Shown piece by piece: positions 32,738-41,486 of a stretch of DNA of 43,825 nucleotides. The number at the start of each line of letters is the position of its first letter. Within the stretch, counting starts at the first letter, position 1. The notes under the pieces were generated by a model, which worked only from the letters and a program-made list of their open reading frames with translations, did not search any database and had not been told where the DNA came from. Source of the stretch: Dysgonomonas sp. 521 (GTDB lineage: Bacteria; Bacteroidota; Bacteroidia; Bacteroidales; Dysgonomonadaceae). The DNA lies in NCBI RefSeq assembly GCF_010501055.1, contig NZ_QVMO01000036.1, positions 1-43,825 on the forward strand, given 5' to 3'. Made by a program: the position numbers and the translations under genes.

Positions 32738-32745
32738 CAAAAGTA
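32738..32745 (-). promoter_or_regulatory. -7 box candidate for miaB
   Basis: TACTTTTG on the minus strand matches TAnnTTTG, 62 bp upstream of the miaB start. The -33 region is poor. Confidence 0.4.
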
Positions 32746-32808
32746 CGAAGAAAAACGGAATTGCATTACCGCTTTAAGCTTTTTAAGAAATTATCAGATT
32801 ATAAAGCT

Positions 32809-32816
32809 TATCTTTG
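32809..32816 (+). promoter_or_regulatory. -7 box candidate for nadX
   Basis: TATCTTTG matches TAnnTTTG but ends only 5 bp before the ATG at 32822. If it is real, the mRNA would be nearly leaderless. Confidence 0.3.
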
Positions 32817-32821
32817 CCTGC

Positions 32822-33610
32822 ATGAAAAAGTTAGTTATTGTAGGATGCGGACATCTGGCCGAAATAGTGGCAGATGCTGTTATAAATGGCTTATTGCCGG
32901 AGTACGATTTAGTAGGTGTTTATTCGCGTACTGCTGCTAAAGCAGACTATTTAGCGAATAAGATGCAACAGCACGGAAAACCATGTGTGGCATGTACAAG
33001 CCTCGATGCTCTGTTTGCACTGAAACCGGATTATTTAGTAGAGGCGGCATCTCCTGCGGCAATGAAGGAATTTGCCCTGCCCGCGTTGAAAAACGGGATA
33101 TCTATCATAACCTTGTCTATTGGTGCTTTTGCAGATACCGCCTTTTATGAAGAAGTAAAAAGTACTGCACGGGAAAATGGTACACGTATATATATCGCGT
33201 CAGGAGCTACCGGTGGTTTTGATGTGCTGAGGACTGCTTCGCTGATGGGAAATGCCCGGGCTGAATTCTTTAATGAAAAGGGAAATGACAGGCTGAGAAG
33301 GTCGGTCGTTTACGATCCTATATTGGAAACCGAGAAACGTGTTGTGTTTTCAGGTACGGCAAGGGAAGCCATAGCCGTATTCCCCACCGGGCTTAATGTA
33401 TCGGTAGCCGCTTCGCTGGCATCAGTGGGTCCGGAGGATATGCAGGTCACAATGCAGTCTACACCCGGTTTTGTAGGAGATACGCAAAGGGTAGAGATTA
33501 AAAATGATCAGGTGCATGCAGTAGTGGATGTGTACAGCGCCACTCCCGAAATTGCTGGATGGTCAGTGGTGAGTACCCTTATCAATATCGTTTCACCTAT
33601 TGTATTCTGA
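32822..33610 (+). CDS. nadX: L-aspartate dehydrogenase
   Basis: 262 residues. An NAD(P)-dependent enzyme that oxidises aspartate to iminoaspartate, the first step of de novo NAD synthesis where NadB is absent. A Rossmann start (VIVGCGHLAEIVADA) is followed by DYLVEAASPAAMKEFALPAL, IITLSIGAFAD, and the C-terminal family segment YIASGATGGFDVLRTAS, TAREAIAVFPTGLNVSVAASLASVG. Length fits. NadA and NadC are not in the window. The 3' end overlaps the convergent dehydrogenase-like gene by 18 nt. Confidence 0.9.
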   Translation: MKKLVIVGCGHLAEIVADAVINGLLPEYDLVGVYSRTAAKADYLANKMQQHGKPCVACTSLDALFALKPDYLVEAASPAAMKEFALPALKNGISIITLSIGAFADTAFYEEVKSTARENGTRIYIASGATGGFDVLRTASLMGNARAEFFNEKGNDRLRRSVVYDPILETEKRVVFSGTAREAIAVFPTGLNVSVAASLASVGPEDMQVTMQSTPGFVGDTQRVEIKNDQVHAVVDVYSATPEIAGWSVVSTLINIVSPIVF

Positions 33611-34477
33611 CAGGTTTTTCAATACTTTTTCGCTCAGGCGGTCGAAGGCCTGACGGGTACGTCCTGTGGATACCTGCATACAGCGAACATGCGGATGATT
33701 GAGCAGACGTTCCCCGCCTAATGCTCCGGCTGTGTCGCAAAAGCACAGGTTGTCTCCTTCGAGCCATTTGGTAAAGGCAGGTTCGTCCCATGCCGGAGAT
33801 AGCCCTGTATTGAATAATATCTTTTTATTACCGAATAGGGAGAACTCATCCTCGTGCAGTAATATTGTGTTCTTGTTGAGGCAGCAACAAACGACCTCGC
33901 TTTGTGAGAGAAGTTCTCCTAATGGGAGGAAGCGGTAACCTTTATCTTTGGCTTCCTGTTTTTCGGTACGGGAGAAATAGGCAATCTCAGCTCCAAAGAA
34001 TCTTAGCGCGTCAGCAATCATGCCACCCGATTTACCTAGTCCTATGATACCCGCTTTCAATCCGGTTATCTCACGGGGCATTCCATCCCACGGTTCTTGT
34101 CCGAATCCGTGGAGGCAGCGTACAAGTTCACTGATAACGTATTCTACCACACCTTCGTCGCCATAGTCGCGTATGCCTGTTACTGTGATGCCACGTTCGT
34201 TGGCATACAGAATGTCAACATTAGCGCTCTCAGGCGAGTATAGCGAGCAGCACATGCCGATATACTTTATGTGCGGGCATTTTTCCAGTACTGTACGGTT
34301 AATCCGTGATGTATAGCTTAGTAACACAGCATCTGCATCTCCGATACGCTTTGCTATTTCTTCATCATCAGTTGGTATGTTATCGTACATTACTATTTCT
34401 TTGGCAAAGTCATGTAATGCTTTTTCTGCGGATGGAATCAGGCTTACGGGTTCGATAGCTACTAGTTTTCGGAACAT
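33593..34477 (-). CDS. D-2-hydroxyacid dehydrogenase family protein with atypical active site
   Basis: 294 residues. The NAD-binding Rossmann core (AGIIGLGKSGGMIADALRFFGAEIAYFSRT) and overall plan match D-2-hydroxyacid dehydrogenases. The usual catalytic Arg motif (ARGxxVDE) reads NTGLSPAWDEPAF with no Arg. The usual PHIGGxT His motif reads QVSTGRTRQAF with no His. The protein may therefore bind NAD and a 2-oxoacid-like ligand without the normal reaction, or use other residues. It is convergent with nadX (18-nt overlap) and is followed upstream by a small acidic protein gene 27 bp away on the same strand, possibly one transcript. Confidence 0.83.
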   Translation of the reverse strand: MFRKLVAIEPVSLIPSAEKALHDFAKEIVMYDNIPTDDEEIAKRIGDADAVLLSYTSRINRTVLEKCPHIKYIGMCCSLYSPESANVDILYANERGITVTGIRDYGDEGVVEYVISELVRCLHGFGQEPWDGMPREITGLKAGIIGLGKSGGMIADALRFFGAEIAYFSRTEKQEAKDKGYRFLPLGELLSQSEVVCCCLNKNTILLHEDEFSLFGNKKILFNTGLSPAWDEPAFTKWLEGDNLCFCDTAGALGGERLLNHPHVRCMQVSTGRTRQAFDRLSEKVLKNLSEYNR

Positions 34478-34504
34478 AGGATGGTTATTGGTTTAGGGAG
34501 GATA

Positions 34505-34786
34505 TTACTTTTCTTCTTCAACGATGAACCAGCGCGTACTGTCCTTTTCGCGGGCAGCCGCCTGCCCCGGTTGCAGATCGGGCAATTTTCTGAGAGCGGG
34601 CTCCATTTCCAGTATTTCATCTACCGAAACGAGGTAGGCGTCCTCGTCTTCACTTACTTCATCGTCGCCGAACAGTTGCCAGTCGCCATCTTCGTCGTAA
34701 AGGACGAAAGTAACGGGGGAGCCATTGGTCAGTACATAGCTTGTAGTCAGTATCGACTTATTCTTTTGTTCTTCTTTTAGTTTCAT
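34505..34786 (-). CDS. small acidic hypothetical protein
   Basis: 93 residues, very acidic (DEDGDWQLFGDDEVSEDEDAY). A predicted beta-hairpin carries Trp residues (VTFVLYDEDGDWQLF; STRWFIVEEEK). No signal peptide. The shape resembles small DUF2185/immunity-like proteins that contain a V-x-Y-D-x-D-G-x-W-Q-F pattern, but I cannot assign a family with confidence. It lies just upstream of the 2-hydroxyacid dehydrogenase-like gene on the same strand. Confidence 0.7.
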   Translation of the reverse strand: MKLKEEQKNKSILTTSYVLTNGSPVTFVLYDEDGDWQLFGDDEVSEDEDAYLVSVDEILEMEPALRKLPDLQPGQAAAREKDSTRWFIVEEEK

Positions 34787-34858
34787 TGTATTGTATTTTG
34801 AAATAAAGGTAGTGAATTATTTGATGCAAATACGCCAAAAGAATTTTTCTCTGAGTAA

Positions 34859-35050
34859 GAAACTTTTTAAATTATATACGAATAAGTACTAAGTTGAAAT
34901 TAGTTTGTATTATCCATATTTACATAAATGTTGATAATCAGATATATACACTTAAAAAATAATATAAACTAATTCATGTTCTGTACTTATTTTATTATAC
35001 CTTTTTCTTCGTTCATTTTTAGTCTGTTTTTTTCCTTTCTCTCAACTTAA
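34859..35050. mobile_element. partial MITE-like copy, interrupted by a second element
   Basis: It starts after TAA (34856-34858) with GAAACTTTTTAAATTATATA, the inverted-repeat end of the 2805-2986 family. After the interruption at 34885-34987 it continues with ATTTTATTATAC...TTCTTCGTTCATTTTTAGTC and TTTTTTCCTTTCTCTCAACT, the reverse complement of 2890-2965. The other end is missing. A short unit ACCAACGGTCACAGGAGCG follows at about 35050-35070 and recurs inverted at 43611-43633. Confidence 0.7.
34885..34987. mobile_element. nested small inverted-repeat element
   Basis: AGTACTAAGTTGAAATTAGT (34885 onward) and ACTAATTCATGTTCTGTACT (ending 34987) are imperfect 28-bp inverted ends sharing AATTAGTTT-TATTA. 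The element, about 103 bp, breaks the older copy 34859-35050, whose sequence resumes immediately after it. No coding capacity. The remaining gap to 35313 is AT-rich with nothing clear except a -7-like TAATATTG at 35280-35287. Confidence 0.65.
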
Positions 35051-35313
35051 CCAACGGTCACAGGAGCGAAGCGAATAAAAGAATAATCGGTCGGGTTACT
35101 TCTTCATTGCTGAAAAATACATATAAATGCCACTCAGGAGTTGAGCTACTTTCAACCCCTGATTCGCATTATAAATAGGATTATATGGAGGTACAACTAT
35201 ATTTGTTAAAATAATCTTAAAAAAATGAAATAATCAGCCTTTATTATTTTTTCTATATACGAAATCCTTTTATCAGACGTAATATTGCACCCCCAAGCAA
35301 TTATTTTTATTTT

Positions 35314-36123
35314 ATGAGAAAAACTATACAATTACTATTCTTGTGTATTCTCTTCATTCTGCAATCCTGTGAAATGATAGAATACCATCCCTACGACGGA
35401 CGTATAACCGGCGAAACAGATATAAATAAAAAGAATATCAAAAGAATAGAAGCTGCATGTAAAGACAAGGAAACCATTCGCTTTGCTATGATAGGAGATA
35501 CCCAGCGCTGCTATAATGAAACCGAAGATTTTGTAAAGGCATTGAATAAAAGAGATGATATTGACTTTGTTATTCATGGCGGCGATATTTCTGACTTTGG
35601 CGTAACAAAAGAGTTCTTGTGGCAACGGGATATGCTGAATAAGTTATCGGTTCCTTATGTCGTATTGCTGGGTAATCACGATTGTCTGGCAAATGGGGTG
35701 GAAGTATTCCAGAAGGTATTTGGCGAGGTCAACTTCTCCTTTATTGCAGGCCGGACAAAGTTTGTATGTCTGAATACAAATGCGCTGGAATTTGATTATT
35801 CTCTTCCTGTTCCCGATTTCCAGTTTATAGAAGAAGAACTGAAAAGCCGGAAAGATGAATACGAAAAGACAATATTCGCGATGCATGTACGCCCTTTTAA
35901 TGAGCAGTTTAATAACAATGTGGCGAATGTGTTTCAGCGGTATATCAAAGAATATCCGAACCTTCAGTTTTGTTTAAACGCCCACGACCATCATGTTTCG
36001 GTTGATGATTTGTTTGAAGATGGGGTAATATACTATGGTACACCCAATATAGGCAAAAAACAATACTTCCTTTTTACTCTTAACACGGATAATACATATA
36101 ACTATGAAGTGGTTTCTTATTAA
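35314..36123 (+). CDS. metallophosphoesterase lipoprotein
   Basis: 269 residues. A lipoprotein signal peptide (MRKTIQLLFLCILFILQSC, Cys19) places it in the envelope. The blocks IGDTQR, HGGDISDFG, LGNHD, FAMHVRPFN and NAHDHH match calcineurin-like phosphoesterases; the first block has DTQ instead of DxH, a known variant. The substrate is unknown. Its last 20 nt overlap the following gene, so the two are probably translated together, suggesting an envelope pair. Confidence 0.9.
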   Translation: MRKTIQLLFLCILFILQSCEMIEYHPYDGRITGETDINKKNIKRIEAACKDKETIRFAMIGDTQRCYNETEDFVKALNKRDDIDFVIHGGDISDFGVTKEFLWQRDMLNKLSVPYVVLLGNHDCLANGVEVFQKVFGEVNFSFIAGRTKFVCLNTNALEFDYSLPVPDFQFIEEELKSRKDEYEKTIFAMHVRPFNEQFNNNVANVFQRYIKEYPNLQFCLNAHDHHVSVDDLFEDGVIYYGTPNIGKKQYFLFTLNTDNTYNYEVVSY

Positions 36124-36748
36124 GAAAGGGTTCTTTATCATTTTTGTACTCCTATTCTTCCCTGTTGTCAGCTTTGCCCAGAACGGGTATGAAAAGCGTG
36201 TAGAAAAATATCAGAACCAATGGGCTAAGCTGATACCTACACATGCTAAAATACAATATGCCGGAGGTATGGGGCTTATCTCTTTGGGAGCAGGCTGGGA
36301 CTATGGGAAAAACAACCAGTGGGAAACGGATGTATTCTTAGGATTCCTGCCTAAATACTCCACAAAGGAAAGTAAGATAACATTTACATTGAAGCAGAAC
36401 TTTATTCCATGGAACAAGAAGATAGGCACAAAGGGCTTTTCTATCAATCCTCTTGCCTGCGGTCTGTATGTAAACACGATCTTCAATGGCGATTTCTGGG
36501 TAAGTGAGCCGGATAAATATCCGAGCGGGTATTACTCCTTCTCCACAAAGATGAGGTTCAATATTTATGTCGGGCAGCGGATTACCTATCGGATTCCGGA
36601 AGAAAAGCGCTTTTTCGCTAAATCGGTTACTGCTTTTTATGAGTTGAGTACCAATGATTTGTATATGGTAAGTGCTTTTACAAACAGTTATCTCAAACCC
36701 GATGACTATCTAAGATTGTCCTTTGGCCTTAAGTTTCAGCTGTTTTAG
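36104..36748 (+). CDS. predicted outer-membrane beta-barrel-like protein
   Basis: 214 residues with a signal peptide ending VVSFAQ. The mature part has alternating hydrophobic/aromatic strands (AGGMGLISLGAGWDYG, WETDVFLGFLPKY, SKITFTLKQNFIPW, FSINPLACGLYVNTIF, YSFSTKMRFNIYVGQRITYRI) and ends in a typical outer-membrane terminal strand LRLSFGLKFQLF, with final Phe. A small barrel is likely. It overlaps the upstream metallophosphoesterase lipoprotein by 20 nt. Function unknown. It is convergent with the TPR gene (2-bp gap). Confidence 0.8.
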   Translation: MKWFLIKKGFFIIFVLLFFPVVSFAQNGYEKRVEKYQNQWAKLIPTHAKIQYAGGMGLISLGAGWDYGKNNQWETDVFLGFLPKYSTKESKITFTLKQNFIPWNKKIGTKGFSINPLACGLYVNTIFNGDFWVSEPDKYPSGYYSFSTKMRFNIYVGQRITYRIPEEKRFFAKSVTAFYELSTNDLYMVSAFTNSYLKPDDYLRLSFGLKFQLF

Positions 36749-36750
36749 GC

Positions 36751-37812
36751 TTAATACTGGTCTTTTACAAACTTATTTTTGGAAGTTAGTTTTATGGGGT
36801 TGTTGGAGAACCATTCCATGAAACTCTTCCATTCATTTTCGTTTGCCGATTTCCACCCTAGGAAGCCTTCGGTATCTCCCTGCATCAAAATCCAATGGTT
36901 GTAAGCATCGATATGTCCTGCATCTTTTACTTTTTTCTGATAAGACATTAACGCATTCGGATATATATTTTCCAGGTTCTTTCTATAATAAATGTCAAGG
37001 AAGTTTTTCCGGATCTTGTTTAACGTGTTCATGTCTATGACTTTGATATCGGGGAGCGACATCATCAGTATGGGCTCGTAAATACCTGTGCCGAAAGATA
37101 ACTTTGCATTGTCAGAGCTGAGTTCCGCATATTTACAGAAGCTGACAGATACAGTAGAGTCATTCAGTATTTTAATCTCATTCTTGTATGTATCATATAG
37201 CAATCTGCTAATTTCCACGGTACGCTTGCTATTTCTCTCCAGGTTCATAAACAACTCGCCATACATCATGCCCCACACCTCGTCTTCGGTGTTCAGGTAG
37301 ATTTTGGCAGCCCAATAGTAGTTGGAAGGGAACGCCGGTTCCAGCTCAATCCCTTTCTCGAAACAAGAAAGAGCGTCATATTCTTCTCCGTTGGCCATTT
37401 GCATATTTCCCAGTTCGAGATACAGGCAGCCTGAGTGCGGGAATTTTTTTAGCCCTCTTTCGTACGTTTTTACGGCTTCTTTGCTGTCTCCCAGATAATC
37501 GTAACAGTTGCCCATCATCTGGTATAACAGGTCGGATGCTTCCTTGTGCTTCTCCAGTTTTTTCAATATTTTGAGAGCCTCTTCATATTTTTTATCCAGG
37601 CAGAGAGCATAGGCAATCTCGTATGGATATATAAAGCTTTTAGGATCTAGTTCGCGTGCGTCCTGTAGTAATGCGATACTTTCCTGTATCTGCCCTTTGT
37701 CCATCAGCTTAACGGCTTCTGTTCCTATCTGATACGCTCTTTCTTCTTTCGATTGTGCACTGACAGAAAGGAGTGGAAGAGAAAGGAATAATATGATTAT
37801 GATGTTTCTCAT
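36751..37812 (-). CDS. secreted tetratricopeptide-repeat protein
   Basis: 353 residues. A signal peptide ends LLSVSAQ. From about residue 28 to 200 there are four to five TPR units (KAVKLMDKGQIQESIALLQDARELDP-like, EALKILKKLEKHKEASDLLYQ, EAVKTYERGLKKFPHSGCLYLELGNMQ, DALSCFEKGIELEPAFPSNYYWAAKIYL). These usually hold protein partners. The C-terminal 150 residues form another mostly helical domain with no known motif. A single gene with a -7 candidate 39 bp upstream. Confidence 0.85.
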   Translation of the reverse strand: MRNIIIILFLSLPLLSVSAQSKEERAYQIGTEAVKLMDKGQIQESIALLQDARELDPKSFIYPYEIAYALCLDKKYEEALKILKKLEKHKEASDLLYQMMGNCYDYLGDSKEAVKTYERGLKKFPHSGCLYLELGNMQMANGEEYDALSCFEKGIELEPAFPSNYYWAAKIYLNTEDEVWGMMYGELFMNLERNSKRTVEISRLLYDTYKNEIKILNDSTVSVSFCKYAELSSDNAKLSFGTGIYEPILMMSLPDIKVIDMNTLNKIRKNFLDIYYRKNLENIYPNALMSYQKKVKDAGHIDAYNHWILMQGDTEGFLGWKSANENEWKSFMEWFSNNPIKLTSKNKFVKDQY

Positions 37813-37850
37813 TATGCTTGGTATATGTGGTTCAATTGTGTTTCTACATG

Positions 37851-37858
37851 CAAATATA
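37851..37858 (-). promoter_or_regulatory. -7 box candidate for the TPR gene
   Basis: TATATTTG on the minus strand matches TAnnTTTG. An ATTG at 37881-37884 lies 22 nt upstream as a possible -33 box. Confidence 0.4.
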
Positions 37859-38000
37859 AAAAGAAAAAAGCTGCAAAAAGCAATTGATCCGGCTTTTAAG
37901 GTTTTATGCCTGCTTATTACTTTGTTATGTGCTTAATTATAAATATAGTATTGGTGGGGGCTGAGTTTGCCCGCCCGGTGTAGATATTATTCATATAAGA

Positions 38001-38125
38001 GGGCGTGTCAAAAGTCAAAAAAGAGTAATTGTCGTTGCGGGCTTGATCCGCAATCCCCCTCATAATCAAGGTTGATTCCTTTGGGATTCCGTGTCAAACA
38101 TGGAATGGCAGGCTTTTGACACACC
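38001..38125. repeat. MITE-like repeat with GTGTCAAAAG ends
   Basis: GGGCGTGTCAAAAGTC (38001-38016) and GGCTTTTGACACACC (38111-38125) are inverted ends, with similarity extending to flanking TATA. Inside is the hairpin TTGCGGGCTTGATCCGCAA. A single similar end (GAGGGTGTCTCAAAAGT) is at 43568-43585. Confidence 0.65.
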
Positions 38126-38206
38126 TTCTATAAATTATTAATGTGTAATTATTTTATAATCAGATAGATATTATTTTATTTGATGTAATTCAAACAGTTT
38201 CTTCAC

Positions 38207-38342
38207 AGTACATGACAAAAATTATTCAAACACGATTTGGAGACGATGTAGGGGCAGTGGCTTGTCCCTGCCCGCTTGTCATCGTTTACGGGCACCCACA
38301 AGGGGGTGCCCCTACAGCAGGATATAAAATTTTGTCATGTAC
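38207..38342. repeat. inverted-repeat element with AGTACATGACAAAA ends
   Basis: AGTACATGACAAAA at 38207-38220 and its complement at 38329-38342 bound a compound hairpin (TGTAGGGGCA...TGCCCCTACA outside, TGCCCG...CGGGCA inside). The same end occurs at 30081-30096 and 41151-41163. It lies directly downstream of the dipeptidyl-peptidase gene. A fragment of the MITE end CAAACAGTTTCTT lies beside it at 38191-38203. The rest of 37813-38353 is AT-rich. Confidence 0.65.
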
Positions 38343-38353
38343 TTAGCAGTTTC

Positions 38354-40444
38354 TTAGTCATTGAATGTAGGCAATGTAGAGAATTCTTTAGAATAGCGTA
38401 TCATTTGCTCCGCGTATCCCTCTTTATATGAAATCTTTACGTCTGTAATCTTGCCATCATTATCCTTTACCAGTTCGAAGGTAGGGTTAACAAAGCCTTT
38501 ATATGGTTTCATATTCAGGGTTTTGTAACGTGCAAGCACTTCATTATGCAGCTTCTGGTCTACTTTGATCGCATAGTTCTCTACGATTGCTTTGGCAGCC
38601 TTGAAGTCGCCTTCCGATTTTATGCGCTGTATTTCAGCCAGTAAGTCACCGAATAATGTACGTAGCTTACTATAGTCGTTCACTACGACGTATGTTTTCC
38701 CGTCTCTCACTTTATATTCTACTACATTATCCGCTTTGCCTTTCTCATATACCCATTTGGCTATCAACTGACGGTTGCGCATGTGAGATTCTTCTATATC
38801 CTTACCCGGCTCTATGCGTACCAGCTGGGTCATAAGTCCGTTCATCATAAATTTGTAGTATTCAGCCTTGTATGCTTCGGCATTTGGGATAATACCCAAC
38901 TCTACCAGTTTGGCATCGGCAAGAAAATACAGGCCGAACAGGTCGGCACGGGCTTCTTCTATTGTGGAACTGAATTCGCCCAAGGCATTCGGGTCAACTT
39001 CGGGCATCAACTTACCTGAACCGTGCCCAAGACATTCGTGCAGGTCGGTGTGCAATACATCTGTAACAAAGCCGTATTGCTTAAGCAGGTTAACTTCGCT
39101 TTTCGACCACATAAATTCGTCATTGAAACCGGTATGGGCTCCCGCCGCGTCGTAAGCCTCCATGATGTTTTCGATGGTTACCGATTTAGAGCCGTGGTCT
39201 TTGCGTATCCAGTCGGCATTCGGCAGATTTATACCTATCGGGGTGCCCGGATAGCAGTCGCCTCCCAGTTGGGCTACGGTTATCACTTTGGCAGATACTC
39301 CCTTTACATTCTCTTTCTTGAATTGTTTGTCTACAGGCGAGTGATCCTCAAACCATTGAGCGTTTGTACTGATGATTTCCGTACGCTTTGTAGCCTCTAC
39401 ATTCTTGAAATTTACAATAGATTCCCAACTGGCTTTGATTCCCAGCGGATCGCCATACACTTCGGTAAAACCGTTTACAAAGTCTACCTGAGAATGGAGG
39501 TCTTCTACCCATGCGATAGCATATTGGTCGAATGTTTTAAGGTCTCCTGTTTTGTAATATGAAATCAGTTTTGTTATAACCTCCTTTTGCTTATCATTTT
39601 CAGCTACAGCCTGTGCTTTTTCGAGCCATCCTACAATTCTTTCGATAGCAGGAGAGTAAAGTCCGCCCACTTTCCATACATCTTCCACCAGCTTGTCGCC
39701 TACCTTTATCAGGCGGCTGTTCAGCCCGTACGAAACCGGGGTCTGGTCGGTAGTATCCTTCATCGCATTGTAGAAATCCTGTACTTCCTTTTGTGTTACC
39801 GTTTCGCCGTAATAATTATTGGCAGAGGTACGTATCAGGTCGCCGCCCGATTGGTTTACCTTTTTAGCCATAATGTTGGGGTCGAACATTACAGGGGTAA
39901 TTATTTGTATGAAGTTGTCTGCGCTGATGTATTCGCATAGCGAACGGCAATCTCTCGGTATCAGGCTGTCGGGGAGTGCTTTTACCTGTTCGGCGAAGAA
40001 CTGTTTGGAAAAACCAGGAAGGAATTTTTCTTCTCCGTAATGATGGTGTATCCCGTTGGAGAACCATACGCGTTTCAGGTAAATCTCAAACTCCTTGTAG
40101 TCTTTGGTATTCTTGTCGCCTTTGTAATTCTCATAAATGGCTTCCAGTACACGGCGGATAGCCAGATTGTATTTATTATTCTGGTCGAAAAGGATATCAC
40201 GCCCTTCGATGGCGGCCATAGAAAGGTAATAAACCAGTTCTTTTTGTTCCAAAGAGAGATTGTTGAATCCCGGAACATAGTAACGGAGAATTTCGAGGTC
40301 GGCAAATGCGTCTACCTCATATCTAAAGTCAGCAGGGACTGAGTCTGTCAGGGCAGCTTCATTATGAGACGCTTTTTGACTTCCTCCGCAGCCTGCAAAT
40401 AACATTGTTAATCCTGTCATAGCAATTAATACTGTTTTTTTCAT
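38354..40444 (-). CDS. dipeptidyl-peptidase III (M49) lipoprotein
   Basis: 696 residues. A lipoprotein signal peptide (TMLFAGCGGSQ, Cys near 19) indicates envelope anchoring, whereas the eukaryotic enzyme is cytosolic. The zinc site is HECLGH (469-474; the bacterial five-residue spacing HExxxH instead of the six-residue HExxGH of eukaryotes) with the third ligand in EEARAD (496-501). The enzyme removes dipeptides from N-termini of short peptides. Length is typical for Bacteroides-type M49. These genes are sometimes mislabelled dihydrofolate reductase. A single gene; a -7 candidate TACCTTTG is at 40525-40532. Confidence 0.93.
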   Translation of the reverse strand: MKKTVLIAMTGLTMLFAGCGGSQKASHNEAALTDSVPADFRYEVDAFADLEILRYYVPGFNNLSLEQKELVYYLSMAAIEGRDILFDQNNKYNLAIRRVLEAIYENYKGDKNTKDYKEFEIYLKRVWFSNGIHHHYGEEKFLPGFSKQFFAEQVKALPDSLIPRDCRSLCEYISADNFIQIITPVMFDPNIMAKKVNQSGGDLIRTSANNYYGETVTQKEVQDFYNAMKDTTDQTPVSYGLNSRLIKVGDKLVEDVWKVGGLYSPAIERIVGWLEKAQAVAENDKQKEVITKLISYYKTGDLKTFDQYAIAWVEDLHSQVDFVNGFTEVYGDPLGIKASWESIVNFKNVEATKRTEIISTNAQWFEDHSPVDKQFKKENVKGVSAKVITVAQLGGDCYPGTPIGINLPNADWIRKDHGSKSVTIENIMEAYDAAGAHTGFNDEFMWSKSEVNLLKQYGFVTDVLHTDLHECLGHGSGKLMPEVDPNALGEFSSTIEEARADLFGLYFLADAKLVELGIIPNAEAYKAEYYKFMMNGLMTQLVRIEPGKDIEESHMRNRQLIAKWVYEKGKADNVVEYKVRDGKTYVVVNDYSKLRTLFGDLLAEIQRIKSEGDFKAAKAIVENYAIKVDQKLHNEVLARYKTLNMKPYKGFVNPTFELVKDNDGKITDVKISYKEGYAEQMIRYSKEFSTLPTFND

Positions 40445-40515
40445 TGGGTTTATATATTTGAGTTATAATTTATATTGTTGAAATTATTCACTTTGGTTTT
40501 CAGTGGTTTATTTAT

Positions 40516-40568
40516 AAAAAGTAACAAAGGTAACACCTTTTCAGTTCTTTTTTTATGTTACTTTTTCC
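40516..40568 (+). repeat. GTGAC repeat family, copy C (contains -7-like box)
   Basis: AAAAAGTAACAAAGGTAAC at the left pairs with GTTACTTTTTCC at the right. The copy contains minus-strand TACCTTTG (40525-40532), a full -7 match, 81 bp upstream of the dipeptidyl-peptidase start. Confidence 0.6.
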
Positions 40569-40656
40569 TTTTTTCAAAGAATACATTCTATAGTTCCCGC
40601 AATGTTCCATATCTGCCGGATTGTTGTAAGAATTACCTTTCATAATTCAGGCTATG

Positions 40657-41192
40657 ATTATTTTATTAAAAAGTGACAAAAACATTGAAACAGGCTTGAA
40701 AAACCTGATTTTGGCTCCTCCGATTTTAGCTCCGCTGATTTTCAATTCATAACCGAAGGTTATCGGTCCAGTGTCATCAACTTAAGGATTATGGAACCAA
40801 AGATCAGGGCTGAAAGCCCGTCTTATTTCAGCCCAAGGCAACGCCTTGGGTCAGAATATCCAAACATAGAGCGAGCGCGCTGAAAGCGCAGGTCAATGAT
40901 TTGGTCTTGTTCTTAAAGTTTAACCTGCGCTTTCAGCGCGCAGTTTCTGTTAGATGCTGTTTACCCAAGGCGACGCTTCGCTTGCCATTGGGCTGAAATA
41001 ATAAAGGCTTTCAGCCTTAGCTTGAAGACATTGGGGTATCGGCCTGCGGAAATTGCAATGCTTAGAAACTACTGCCAGAAAGACAGGACAGCATATATTT
41101 TGCCTTTCGGACAATTTGTTAATTATCAATGTTTTCCATATTGGATATTTTTTGTCATGTACTTGTAATTATTTTATTAAAAAGTGACAAAA
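40657..41192. repeat. segment bounded by 25-bp exact direct repeats, with compound palindrome inside
   Basis: The same 25 bases (ATTATTTTATTAAAAAGTGA plus CAAAA) stand at 40657-40681 and 41168-41192. Between them, 40809-40852 pairs with 40963-41016 (GGCTGAAAGCC and ACCCAAGG modules). Nested inside, GCGCGCTGAAAGCGCAGGT (40875-40893) pairs perfectly with 40923-40941. The right end carries TTTTTTGTCATGTACTT, the end sequence of the element at 38207-38342. No gene is seen in 40445-41486. Confidence 0.65.
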
Positions 41193-41231
41193 GTGACTCT
41201 GAACTACTGTTTATTTAGAGTCACTTTTTCC
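41179..41231 (+). repeat. GTGAC repeat family, copy D
   Basis: AAAAAGTGACAAAAGTGACT and AGAGTCACTTTTTCC form an inverted repeat of about 53 bp. Its first half is shared with the truncated copy at 40668-40681. Confidence 0.6.
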
Positions 41232-41360
41232 TGTATTGCCATCACAGGTGAAAATATAATAGTTGAAAGCAAGATACATAAATAAGACAAATTTATATTA
41301 AAAACACGCAGTCAAATTCAATCAGGGTAAATGAAATTGTACAGTCTCTGTCGAAACTCC

Positions 41361-41427
41361 GTAGGGGTGTATTGCATACGACCGCATAACGCAATGTCAC
41401 AGCCGGACGTATGCAATACGTCCCTAC
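41361..41427. repeat. 20-bp inverted repeat hairpin near the end of dnaG
   Basis: GTAGGGGTGTATTGCATACG (41361-41380) and CGTATGCAATACGTCCCTAC (41408-41427) pair with one mismatch around a 27-nt loop. It lies downstream of dnaG and could end its transcript, though no T-run follows. Confidence 0.6.
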
Positions 41428-41486
41428 ATGAGCCCGGAAACAGTTTGTGAATTTTGATGCGCTTACCCTAAATTTGCGCCAGCATT

